Below are positions 1-9,562 of a stretch of 10,464 nt of DNA, piece after piece. Source of the DNA: AC-32 sp049644305 (GTDB taxonomy: Bacteria; Actinomycetota; Thermoleophilia; Gaiellales; Gaiellaceae). The notes below the pieces were generated by a model. The model saw only the letters and a program-made list of their open reading frames with translations. It made no database searches and was not told where the DNA came from. Where the stretch lies: NCBI GenBank assembly GCA_049644305.1, contig JBARRQ010000011.1, positions 1-10,464 of the forward strand, in the 5' to 3' direction. Numbering within the stretch: the stretch's first letter is position 1; the number at the start of each line of letters is the position of its first letter. The position numbers and the translations under genes were made by a program.

Positions 1-1256
1 CGCTGGGAGTCGCCCGAGTCCTTCCAGGACTGGTTCTGGAGCCCGCGCGGCGTCCGGCGCTCGTACTCGACGAAGCCGTCGCCGTCGCGGTCGCCGTACT
101 CGTCGATCCAGGCAAGGGCCCGGAGTGCCGGCTCCTTCAGCTCACGAAGCAGCGCGGAGTCATCGGTCCAGCGCCAGACCTCCGAGAGCAGGATGAGGTA
201 GAGCGGGGTCGCGTCCGCGGTTCCGTAGTAGGTGCGGAACCAGTTCTCGGCCGCCTTTCCCGAGCGCACCTCGTGCACGATCTTGCCCGGCTCGGCGTCG
301 ATGTCGGGGTCGTCCACGCGCGCCTGGAGCTCCGCGAGCACCTCGAGTGCGGTGCGGGCCAGCTCTGGCCCGAAGAGCAGGGTCTGCAGGCAGGTGATGA
401 TCGTGTCGCGGCCGAAGACGGTCATGAACCACGGCATCCCCGCCGCCGGCAGACGGCCTGTCCTGCCGCCGCCTCGCATCCGAAGCGAGGCGAGGTCGGA
501 GACCGACTGCAGGAACGTTCGCCCGAGGTCGTCCCAGTCGGTTCGTATCTGGGGAACGCGCAGCTGCCAGGCCGCGAGCGAATCGCGCACGCGGGTCCTC
601 TCCTCGCCGAAGCGCCGCTCCGCGCTACGCGGCGCGATCGTATCCCCGTCGATCGAGGCGATGATGTCGAGGCGGAGCGTCCAGGATTCCCGAGGCTCGA
701 GGGTCAGGCGGTAAACGACCTTCGCGCCCTCGACCTTGCCGCGTTCGGAGAGGATCACCTGCGTACGGGCGCTCCCGGCGCCATCCCCGTCCTCGAGCAC
801 GAACTGGTTGTGCTCCTCGTCGTAGCGGCCCTCGACAGGTGGCGGCAGCGGCCTCGCCTTCTTCGGATCCCCAAGAGCGAAGTCGTGCTCCTTGACCGAG
901 AGGATGTCGGCGAAGTCGGTCCCGAGCTCCAGGCCAAGGTCGAATGAGAGCGGTTCCATCCCCTGGTTCTGGACGGTGATCACGTCCTGCATGCCCTCGC
1001 CCACGAACCGGTGCCGAGTGATCGAGATCGAGTCCTGCGGCAGGTCGCCGGCGGTCGGGTTCCGGAGGTAGAACGCGGCGGAGAAGTAATCGACCTTGCC
1101 AGAGGACAGAAGCAATGGCTTCGTCCCGTTCATGGTGAGGCTCAAGAGCGACAGGAAGCGCGTGTCGTCGGCGAACAGCCCGTGCGTCTCGCCGTCGAGC
1201 TCTCCGCGCTCGTCGCAGATGCAGAAGGTCGAGCCCTCGAGGATCGTCAGCGCCAT
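1..1256 (-). CDS. Glycogen-debranching-type glycosidase (GDE N-terminal 'bis' domain plus (alpha/alpha)6 barrel), 3' end cut off by the window
   Basis: Probable cytoplasmic amylo-alpha-1,6-glucosidase-like enzyme acting on glycogen or related alpha-glucans. The first 418 residues are present; the frame stays open to the window edge. Relatives are usually about 650-720 residues, so roughly 250-300 C-terminal residues lie outside. Residues 1-220 form the beta-rich N-terminal domain typical of bacterial debranching-enzyme homologues, with the opening 'MALTILEGSTF' and 'GLFADDTRFLS' at about 27-37. The helical barrel begins near 235, with GMPWFMTVFGRDT at 273-285 and NQSWKDSGDS at 408-417. The acidic residues D284 and D413 lie in the conserved active-site segments. 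The ATG start is supported by a purine-rich Shine-Dalgarno (AGGGGGAG) that overlaps the stop of the upstream dehydrogenase gene, so the two are probably co-transcribed and coupled. Exact substrate is not decided by sequence; trehalase-like or other GH63/GH133-type activity is possible. The family call is firm and the activity moderately firm. Confidence 0.88.
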   Translation of the reverse strand, partial: MALTILEGSTFCICDERGELDGETHGLFADDTRFLSLLSLTMNGTKPLLLSSGKVDYFSAAFYLRNPTAGDLPQDSISITRHRFVGEGMQDVITVQNQGMEPLSFDLGLELGTDFADILSVKEHDFALGDPKKARPLPPPVEGRYDEEHNQFVLEDGDGAGSARTQVILSERGKVEGAKVVYRLTLEPRESWTLRLDIIASIDGDTIAPRSAERRFGEERTRVRDSLAAWQLRVPQIRTDWDDLGRTFLQSVSDLASLRMRGGGRTGRLPAAGMPWFMTVFGRDTIITCLQTLLFGPELARTALEVLAELQARVDDPDIDAEPGKIVHEVRSGKAAENWFRTYYGTADATPLYLILLSEVWRWTDDSALLRELKEPALRALAWIDEYGDRDGDGFVEYERRTPRGLQNQSWKDSGDSQ

Positions 1257-1259
1257 GCG

Positions 1260-1267
1260 CTCCCCCT
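1260..1267 (-). promoter_or_regulatory. Shine-Dalgarno of the debranching-enzyme gene, overlapping the upstream stop codon
   Basis: On the minus strand the sequence AGGGGGAG ends 3 nt before the ATG at 1256. It shares bases with the TAG stop (1268-1266) of the dehydrogenase gene. This is one of the clearest ribosome binding sites in the window. It fixes the start of the glycosidase and suggests reinitiation by ribosomes that finish the upstream gene. Confidence 0.7.
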
Positions 1268-1997
1268 AGCTTTGGCGAACGACCCGGACGGCGGACGACT
1301 GGGCGAGCGCCTTGACGACGATCTCGTCGATGTTCACGTGCGGCGGCCTCGTGACTGCGAACACGACGCACTCCGCGACGTCCTCGGGGCGCACCGGCTC
1401 GAGCCCGGCGTAGACCGCCTGCGCGCGCTCGAGGTCGCCGCGGAAGCGCACGGACGAGAAGTTCGTCTCCACGAGCCCGGGGTCGACCGTCGTGACGTGG
1501 ATCGGCCGGCCGAGAAGGTCCTCGCGCAGCGCGTACGTGAAGCCGCGCACGGCGAACTTCGACGCGATGTAGACGGCGGCGTTCTCGTACGGCTGGCGGC
1601 CGGCGACCGAGCCCATGTTGACGATGTGCCCGCCGTCGCGGAGGTGCGGGAGGCAGAGCCTGGTCATTCGCAGCACGCCGTGCACGTTTGTCTCGAGGAC
1701 GGTCTCCTCGTCTTCCTCTCTGCTCGCGTCGAAGGGGTCGCGGCCGAGACCGAGGCCCGCGTTGTTGACGAGGATGTCGAGGCCACCCAGCCCCCTGACC
1801 GCTTCGTCGACGAACCGCTCGCAGCTCGCAGGATCGGTCACGTCAAGCTCGAGCGCGACCTCGGTCTCGAGCAGGTCGACCCGCCGCGCGCCTCCGGCCA
1901 CACGCGAGCCGGCCGCCTTGAGCGCCTGCGCGATCGCCGCCCCTATCCCGCTCGAGGCGCCGGTGACGATCGCGGTCTTTCCCTCGAGCCCCGCCAC
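1266..1997 (-). CDS. Classical short-chain dehydrogenase/reductase, YdfG-like
   Basis: A 243-residue NAD(P)H-dependent oxidoreductase, the normal size for a classical SDR. The Rossmann cofactor motif TGASSGIG is at 12-19, the acidic DVTD at 52-55, and NNAG at 78-81. Catalytic residues are N104, S130, Y143 and K147 (YIASK). The basic residues R38-R39 after the second strand favour NADP over NAD. The C-terminal HVNIDEIVV segment (220-228) resembles the YdfG group, which reduces or oxidises 3-hydroxy acids such as serine and malonic semialdehyde; the substrate here is unknown. The start is GTG, and an in-frame TAA only 9 nt upstream rules out a longer protein. No good Shine-Dalgarno is seen. It lies 9 bp upstream of the glycosidase gene, probably in the same transcript, though no metabolic link is evident. 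Confidence 0.93.
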   Translation of the reverse strand: MAGLEGKTAIVTGASSGIGAAIAQALKAAGSRVAGGARRVDLLETEVALELDVTDPASCERFVDEAVRGLGGLDILVNNAGLGLGRDPFDASREEDEETVLETNVHGVLRMTRLCLPHLRDGGHIVNMGSVAGRQPYENAAVYIASKFAVRGFTYALREDLLGRPIHVTTVDPGLVETNFSSVRFRGDLERAQAVYAGLEPVRPEDVAECVVFAVTRPPHVNIDEIVVKALAQSSAVRVVRQS

Positions 1998-2206
1998 GCG
2001 CGGAGCTTAGAGGCTCTTCGCGCCGAAGGCCTCTCTCACGTCCCTAGGGTCCAGTAGAACCGCCGAGGCCGGCATCGTCTCATTGCTGGGCGAAGCCAAG
2101 TCGGGCCCCTGACAGCGCGCACCAGAGGCCGCGCTACCCGAAAAAGGAACAGGCGCGGATGACACGGGACCACGAGCAACGCCCACCCCACCCGGCGCCG
2201 CGAGCC
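1998..2206. other. Intergenic region upstream of the dehydrogenase gene
   Basis: About 210 bp lie between the dehydrogenase start and the inverted-repeat unit. It should hold the promoter for the minus-strand dehydrogenase-glycosidase pair, but I see no convincing -35/-10 pair, riboswitch or hairpin. Open frames crossing it give low-complexity, Ala/Pro/Arg-rich translations and look like chance high-GC frames. Confidence 0.4.
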
Positions 2207-2226
2207 CCAAGTAACAGACTGTTACT
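2207..2226 (+). repeat. Left 20-bp inverted repeat, itself a palindrome (overlaps the 3' end of the HTH gene)
   Basis: The sequence CCAAGTAACAGACTGTTACT is the exact reverse complement of the right copy at 2580-2599. Around this copy the palindrome extends to 2208-2228: 10-bp arms CAAGTAACAG and CTGTTACTTG around a single central A. It covers the TAA stop (2224-2222) and last Lys codon of the small HTH gene. The 1-nt centre and absence of a T tract argue against an intrinsic terminator. A protein-binding dyad or a transposon-type end fits better. Confidence 0.85.
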
Positions 2227-2512
2227 TGCGCCGCACCGGCGTACTGATTCCGGAAACGTGCTCCAGCAACGAGTCGGGCGGTTGCACACGGAAGGCGATA
2301 TCGAGCAGGACGCCCAAGGTCGACGGATACCTCGGTCGCGTGCGGTGCTCCCGAGCGAGCAGCCGGACTTGCTCGTAGCTCGGCCGTCGACAACCCAGGC
2401 GTTCCGCGATTGTCCCGACGCGTCGCGTGATTTCTGCCGCCGGAACTGAGTCGTCCGCCAGACGCTCGATCTCAGCTCGAAGCCGATGTGAGATGCGAGG
2501 AGCAAAGTACAC
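2222..2512 (-). CDS. Small helix-turn-helix protein, function unknown
   Basis: A 96-residue soluble protein that I do not recognise as a named family. Residues 10-54 read as three or four helices with a helix-turn-helix character: SVPAAEITRRVGTIAERLG at 22-40, then RRPSYEQVRLLARE at 42-55. The 'RPSYxxVR' pattern resembles the recognition helix of transposase-type and winged HTH domains. The tail (57-96) is basic, ends in RRK and has no clear fold. The start is GTG; an in-frame TAG 18 nt upstream limits extension. A GGAGG sits only 1 nt before the GTG, an unusually tight spacing. The gene lies entirely within the 20-bp inverted repeats, its stop codon inside the left one and its start 68 bp from the right one. 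This suggests that its product may bind these palindromes. It may alternatively be a decayed transposase or resolvase remnant. Confidence 0.6.
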   Translation of the reverse strand: MYFAPRISHRLRAEIERLADDSVPAAEITRRVGTIAERLGCRRPSYEQVRLLAREHRTRPRYPSTLGVLLDIAFRVQPPDSLLEHVSGISTPVRRK

Positions 2513-2579
2513 GCCTCCAACGTTGCCCTAGCAGCGCGCACCCAACGGTTACGAAACTGAGCCGGTTCCACGAACTACT

Positions 2580-2599
2580 AGTAACAGTCTGTTACTTGG
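2580..2599 (-). repeat. Right 20-bp inverted repeat, itself a palindrome (upstream of the HTH gene)
   Basis: On the plus strand it reads AGTAACAGTCTGTTACTTGG, the exact reverse complement of 2207-2226. Internally it is a dyad with 8-bp arms (AGTAACAG and CTGTTACT) around a single T. It lies 68 bp upstream of the GTG start of the HTH gene and 58 bp downstream of the stop of the cation transporter gene. It could therefore act as an operator for the HTH gene or as the other end of a small mobile unit. Confidence 0.85.
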
Positions 2600-2656
2600 A
2601 GATTGATGCGCTTTGCCTGCGCTCTGACAATCCGCCGCCTAATCAGCCGCCTACGA

Positions 2657-3562
2657 CTACGGCCTTCTCGAGACGAGTGGAAGCGTTCTCCGTTCGCCCG
2701 TGGAGAGCGGCGCGTGCTCGACCTGGAGGGTCGAATGGTCGAGGCCGAAACGCTCGGCGACCAGCTGCGCAAGCTCCAGCCGGATGCCGTGGCAGTCGGC
2801 GCCCGGCGCGACGAGGACATGGGCCGACAACGAAGGAAAACCGCTGCCGACCGTCCAGACGTGCAGGTCGTGGACCTCCATGACCTCGGGCACACGGAGC
2901 ATCGCCTCGGCAACCTCCTGCGGCTCGGTTCCGCCCGGAGACCCCTCGAGCAGGATCCGCGTCGACTCGCGCAGGAGCACGAAGCTCGACCAGAAGATCA
3001 GCCCGGAAACGACGAGGCTCGCGATCGGGTCGAACCGGTCCCAACCGGTCGCGAGCACCAGTCCGCCGGCCACGGCAGTCCCGGCAAACGCGGCGATGTC
3101 CGTTGCCACATGCAAGAAGGCGCCGCGGACGTTCAGGCTCTCGCGGCTCGGCCGCGCGAGGAGCGCCGCCACGGCGAGGCTCACCACGGCGCCCGCGAGC
3201 GCAACGAAGAGGACGAGCCCGCCGCGAACGTCCGGCGGCGAGACGAGACGGCGAGCCGCCGTGTAGACGATCACCACCCCGACGACGAGCAGCGCGATCC
3301 CGTTCACGTGCGCGGCGAGGATCTCGAGCCGCCGGAAGCCGAACGTCCAGCGACCCCGCGCCGGTCTCCCCGCGAACGACGCTGCACCGAGGGCAAGAGC
3401 GAGCGCCGCCGCGTCCGTGACCATGTGCCCGGCGTCGGCGAGAAGCGCAAGCGAGCCGGCGATGACGCCGAAGACGACTTCGCCGGCCATGAGCACAACG
3501 ATCAGCGCCAGCGCGACGGCGAGAGAGCGCTTGCCCGCAACGTGGGAGTGGGCGTGGCTCAT
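2657..3562 (-). CDS. Cation diffusion facilitator, zinc-type (CzcD/ZitB-like)
   Basis: A 301-residue inner-membrane antiporter that exports Zn2+, and possibly Cd2+ or Co2+, in exchange for protons. A His-rich N-terminus (HAHSH, 3-7) precedes six predicted membrane helices at about 14-35, 37-61, 80-101, 114-136, 149-170 and 178-198. The transport site is visible as H46xxxD50 in helix 2 (DAGHMVTD) and H151xxxD155 in helix 5 (HVATD). The His-Asp pairing is typical of zinc-selective members. The cytoplasmic dimerisation domain follows (about 208-290), with EVHDLHVWTVGSG at 229-241 and further His at 248 and 276. The ATG start was chosen because it begins the His-rich segment and overlaps the upstream peptidase stop as ATGA (3562-3559), a sign of translational coupling. 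A longer in-frame start 80 codons upstream would give an Arg/Ala-rich extension inside the peptidase gene and is rejected. Confidence 0.93.
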   Translation of the reverse strand: MSHAHSHVAGKRSLAVALALIVVLMAGEVVFGVIAGSLALLADAGHMVTDAAALALALGAASFAGRPARGRWTFGFRRLEILAAHVNGIALLVVGVVIVYTAARRLVSPPDVRGGLVLFVALAGAVVSLAVAALLARPSRESLNVRGAFLHVATDIAAFAGTAVAGGLVLATGWDRFDPIASLVVSGLIFWSSFVLLRESTRILLEGSPGGTEPQEVAEAMLRVPEVMEVHDLHVWTVGSGFPSLSAHVLVAPGADCHGIRLELAQLVAERFGLDHSTLQVEHAPLSTGERRTLPLVSRRP

Positions 3563-4686
3563 CCGCTCATTCTCGCGCGGGCCGCGGCGATGCGCTCTGG
3601 CGGGGTCGGATGCGTGAAGAGAAGCGCATAGAGAAGCGGCGGCGGGTCGAGGTCGGAGAGATTTGCCAGCGCAAGGCGGCGGTGCAGCTGCTCGATCGCG
3701 TCGCCGTCCCCGGTGAGATCGAGCGCGAAACGATCGGCCGTCCGCTCCCAGCGGCGCGAAACCCATGTCTCGAACGGGAGGGCACCGAGCTCGAGCAGCC
3801 ACAGTACGAGCAGCACGAGCGGGACGACGCGCGGATCACCGGGGGCCGAGGCGCCGGCCGCCGCGATCAGCCAGTGCCACGAGAGCGCGCCCCACAGGAT
3901 CAGGACCGCCGCAGCCGCACCCAGCATCGCGAGCAGTGTCCCGGCCGCGACGTGCCGGTTCCGGCGGTGCCCAAGCTCGTGCGCGACGACCCCTCGCAGC
4001 TCACCTCGCGGCACGTCTGCCAGCAACGTGTCGAAGAGGACGAGGCGCCGCGTGGGCCCGAGCCCCGAGACGTAGGCGTTGTGCTTCCGGGTCCGTCGGC
4101 TCGCGTCGGCGACGAGCAGCGTTCGCACGGGCACGCCTGCCCGCACGGAGAGCTCGCGCAGCTCGGCCGCGAGCACCGCATCGGGCAGCGGCCAGAACCG
4201 GTTGAAGAGACGCTCGAACAGCAGCGGCGCGAGCAGGCTGAGGACGAGAGCAAACGCGGCCGCGCCCGGAGCTGCGACGGCCGGCCAAGCGCTCGGCCAG
4301 GCGTGGACAGACCCCAGCAGCAGCACGAAACCGGCACTCGTGAGCGCCGTCCCGAGCAGCAGCCCCTTCAAACGGTCCCAGAGCCAGGCGCGCAGCGTCT
4401 GCATAGAGAACCCCCAACGCCGCTCGTAGACCCAGCCGCTCCAGCACGAAAGCGGCAGCCGTACGAGCGTCCCGACCCCTGTCACGAGCGCCGTGAGCTC
4501 GAGCGTCCGCGCCCACCACGAGCCGCCGGTAGCCGCAGAGAGCCAGTCTCCGGGCGGCCCGAACGCGATCGCGGCGAGCACGCCGAGCTCCAACGCGACG
4601 TCGACGACGAGCGCGCGGTAGAGCGGACGGTGGTACGCGCGCGCGCGTTCGATCTCTTCAGGCGCAAACAGATCCGAAGCGTTCAC
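3559..4686 (-). CDS. Membrane-bound M48 metallopeptidase (Ste24/HtpX superfamily)
   Basis: A 375-residue integral-membrane zinc endopeptidase. Related proteins are CAAX prenyl protease 1 (Ste24) and HtpX; in bacteria without prenylation such enzymes usually serve membrane-protein quality control. The zinc site is HELGH at 236-240, with the third ligand E314 in ERTAD (314-318) and the family's C-terminal HPTPPERI at 359-366. Predicted membrane helices are at about 25-43, 62-82, 107-127, 135-158, 247-267 and 283-303. The N-terminal 'YHRPLYRALVVDVAL' and 'RRWGFSMQT' (89-97) segments match the Ste24-like layout better than the shorter HtpX. The start is GTG, with no other in-frame start close upstream and no Shine-Dalgarno. 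The gene is divergent from the FtsH-like protease with only 39 bp between starts. Its stop overlaps the start of the zinc transporter gene, so the two form an operon. Confidence 0.93.
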   Translation of the reverse strand: MNASDLFAPEEIERARAYHRPLYRALVVDVALELGVLAAIAFGPPGDWLSAATGGSWWARTLELTALVTGVGTLVRLPLSCWSGWVYERRWGFSMQTLRAWLWDRLKGLLLGTALTSAGFVLLLGSVHAWPSAWPAVAAPGAAAFALVLSLLAPLLFERLFNRFWPLPDAVLAAELRELSVRAGVPVRTLLVADASRRTRKHNAYVSGLGPTRRLVLFDTLLADVPRGELRGVVAHELGHRRNRHVAAGTLLAMLGAAAAVLILWGALSWHWLIAAAGASAPGDPRVVPLVLLVLWLLELGALPFETWVSRRWERTADRFALDLTGDGDAIEQLHRRLALANLSDLDPPPLLYALLFTHPTPPERIAAARARMSG

Positions 4687-4725
4687 GTCGAAGTAGGTGA
4701 GATTAGTGACATCTACACTGATTAG
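4687..4725. promoter_or_regulatory. 39-bp divergent promoter region between the M48 and FtsH-like protease genes
   Basis: Both genes start from this short AT-richer gap. On the plus strand TACACT (4714-4719) is a plausible -10 element placed so that transcription would begin at or near the A of the ATG (4726). This would give a leaderless mRNA, consistent with the lack of any Shine-Dalgarno. On the minus strand TAATCT (4705-4700) could be a -10 giving a very short leader. No recognisable -35 is seen for either. GATTAG occurs twice as a direct repeat (4701-4706 and 4720-4725), overlapping both candidates, and may be an operator or part of the promoters. Confidence 0.45.
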
Positions 4726-8135
<3,410 letters not shown>

Positions 8136-8151
<16 letters not shown>

Positions 8152-8864
8152 GCACCCGGCACCGCTTCGTCATCGCCTACGTGCTGCTGGCGGCGGCAGT
8201 CGGCTCGGCGGCCGGCGCGTTCATCGTGCTCGTCGAGCGCCCCGCCGCGAAGCCGCCCGCAGCGTGGTCGAGCTGGAAGCCTTCGCGCGGCTCGTCCGCC
8301 GAGACCGCCCAGCTGATCGCCACGCATGTCGGCGGCAGCTATCGGCTCTCGAGCGGGCTCCAGCTGGCTCGGGTCGTCGTCGGCGTCCCCGGCCTCAACG
8401 GGAACGGGCTCCAGGCGATCGCGCTGGCGCGCGGCCTGAACCAGGTCTCGCTCTACGACCCCCGCAAGAGCATTCTCTACATCCTCTGTGGAGATTCCAG
8501 CAACTGCAAGATCCACGGCAACCCCACCGTCGGCCGCGGGACAGCGCTCCGGCGTGAGGCGCTCGAGCTGGCTCTGTACACCCTCAAGTACGCGAACGCT
8601 GACGACGTTGTCATCTTCTTCCCACCGGGGCCGGGCGAGAAGACGATCAAGAGCGCGTTCTTCTTCCGCCGGGACGACCTGAGCCGCCAGCTCGACGTGC
8701 CGCTTCGCACGACGCTGCCCCAGGCACAACCGCCGCTTCCCGGGCAGATCGACCGGCGAGAGAAGCGGACCGTGAACGAGCTGACAGGGGGCCGGCGCTT
8801 CAGCTTCGCCATGCAGACGGCCCAAACCGGTGGCCGCGTGCTGGTTCTCCAGCCGGCGGCGTGA
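8136..8864 (+). CDS. Bitopic membrane protein of unknown function, coupled to the FtsH-like protease
   Basis: A 242-residue protein that I cannot assign to a family. A basic N-terminus (RHR, 8-10) precedes one hydrophobic helix at about 11-34. This suggests a signal anchor with the remaining 205 residues outside the membrane. The linker at 36-52 is Pro/Ala/Ser-rich; the globular part spans about 55-240 with mixed alpha/beta character. The only two cysteines, C118 and C124 (LCGDSSNC), are close enough for a disulfide if the domain is extracytoplasmic. The ATG was chosen because GAGG lies 4 nt upstream and the anchor follows directly; the frame is open further upstream only inside the protease gene. 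The 16-bp overlap with the protease stop implies co-translation. An adaptor or regulator of the protease, in the manner of HflK/HflC for FtsH, is conceivable but there is no homology evidence. Confidence 0.8.
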
Positions 8865-8871
8865 GACCCGT

Positions 8872-9561
8872 CTAGTCGGACGGCAGCAGGAACGCGCAGG
8901 GCCGGCGCTCGCCGGGGTACGGCGCGCGTCCGATTCTCGCCACGACGAGGCTTCCGCTCACCTCCGCGAGCTCGACCTCGTCGCCCGGCGAGGGCGGCGG
9001 GCCCAGGCGCTCGCGGACCAGGTATCGCGTCGGCGTCGGCACGAACAAGAGATGCGAGGACGGCTGCTCGGGCGCCTCGACGAGCTTCAGCTTCGTGAAC
9101 TCGGAGCGGAGCCGCTCGATCTCCTCCTGCAGCCTCCGGTTCTCGGCGTGGAGCCGATCGAGCTCCGGATCTGGATCGGGCACTGCCTCGAGGGTAACCA
9201 CCTTCATCGGCTCGAGTTTGACGACGTTTTCCTCCGGCTGCATGCCGCGCTCCTCACGGTGGCGGCGGTCGATCTCGGCCCATAGGCCCGTTCCGAAGCC
9301 CTGCTCCGTGGTCAGCTCGACTCCGTACTGCTCGGCGAGCGCGATGGCGAGCGCAGGCCCCGAGACGTAGCGGCGCTCGACCAGGATCGCCCCCAGCAGC
9401 CGGCCCGTCTGCTCCTGCTCGGTCAGGGCATGCTCCAGCTCTTCACTGGTGACGAGACCCTTCTCGACGAGCAGCTCGCCGAGAGGACGCCAGGCTTGCT
9501 CCGCAGCTTCCACGCGGCTTGTATCGGCGGAAAGCCGCTTGTTCAAGAGAGTCAGCTTCAA
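8872..9561 (-). CDS. MshEN-domain protein with coiled coil and C-terminal beta-rich domain
   Basis: A 229-residue soluble protein. Residues 25-83 are a MshEN domain (type II secretion ATPase GspE/MshE N-terminal type): two tandem motifs, LGELLVEKGLVT...LTEQ at 28-49 and LGAILVERRYVS...LAEQ at 57-78. No ATPase domain follows. Instead there is a polar linker (84-130), a predicted coiled coil (131-158, Glu/Leu/Arg-rich) and a compact C-terminal domain (169-229, HLLFVPTPTRYLV to CAFLLPSD). MshEN domains can bind cyclic di-GMP. Here the Arg that normally directly precedes LG is one residue further away in both motifs (RPLG, RLLG), and the second motif has Arg where Gly is usual, so binding is uncertain. 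The start is taken as TTG at 9561, 1 nt past the ligase stop; GTG at 9513 is an alternative that keeps all domains. The function is unknown, perhaps a regulatory or scaffold protein paired with the ligase. Confidence 0.82.
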   Translation of the reverse strand: MKLTLLNKRLSADTSRVEAAEQAWRPLGELLVEKGLVTSEELEHALTEQEQTGRLLGAILVERRYVSGPALAIALAEQYGVELTTEQGFGTGLWAEIDRRHREERGMQPEENVVKLEPMKVVTLEAVPDPDPELDRLHAENRRLQEEIERLRSEFTKLKLVEAPEQPSSHLLFVPTPTRYLVRERLGPPPSPGDEVELAEVSGSLVVARIGRAPYPGERRPCAFLLPSD

Positions 9562-9562
9562 C

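Larger units (their letters stand above)
2207..2599. mobile_element. Putative 393-bp inverted-repeat-bounded unit carrying one small HTH gene (MITE-like or autoregulated cassette)
   Basis: Two perfect 20-bp inverted repeats sit at the outer edges of a 393-bp segment whose only plausible gene is the HTH protein at 2222-2512. The segment and its right flank have lower GC than the neighbours: hand counts give about 63% in the gene, 58% just upstream, and 53% around the right repeat. No transposase domain, catalytic DDE triad or convincing target-site duplication is visible. It may be a non-autonomous element. Alternatively the repeats may simply be two operators for the encoded DNA-binding protein. 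The repeats are certain; the mobile interpretation is speculative. Confidence 0.4.

Noticed and set aside
1011..2057. Long plus-strand open frame opposite the dehydrogenase and glycosidase genes
   Set aside because: It is antisense to two genes with clear catalytic motifs and its translation is Arg/Glu/Asp-rich without any fold signature. It is an ordinary shadow frame of high-GC coding DNA.
2208..2228. Palindrome as an intrinsic terminator of the HTH gene
   Set aside because: The dyad has a single central base, too small for a hairpin loop without opening the stem, and no T tract follows. The second copy lies upstream of the gene, which a terminator would not explain.
2007..2393. Minus-strand 128-codon open frame overlapping the 3' part of the HTH gene and ending 9 nt before the dehydrogenase
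   Set aside because: The translation is Ala/Ser/Pro-rich with no structure, and it runs through the inverted repeat in a different frame from the more convincing HTH protein. A real small gene here cannot be fully excluded.
3563..3802. An 80-residue N-terminal extension of the zinc transporter
   Set aside because: It would lie wholly inside the M48 gene and is Arg/Ala/Pro-rich. The ATG at 3562 begins the family-typical His-rich N-terminus and forms an ATGA overlap.
2603..4725. Two long plus-strand open frames (2603-3631 and 3610-4725) opposite the zinc transporter and M48 peptidase
   Set aside because: The minus-strand proteins have membrane helices, HxxxD and HELGH motifs. The plus-strand translations are charged, low-complexity sequences with no motif.
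8868..8883. Small stem (CCGTC ... GACGG, 6-nt loop) at the convergent junction as a bidirectional terminator
   Set aside because: The stem is only 5 bp, has no T tract on either strand and lies mostly inside the 3' end of the MshEN gene. Such matches are common by chance in this composition.
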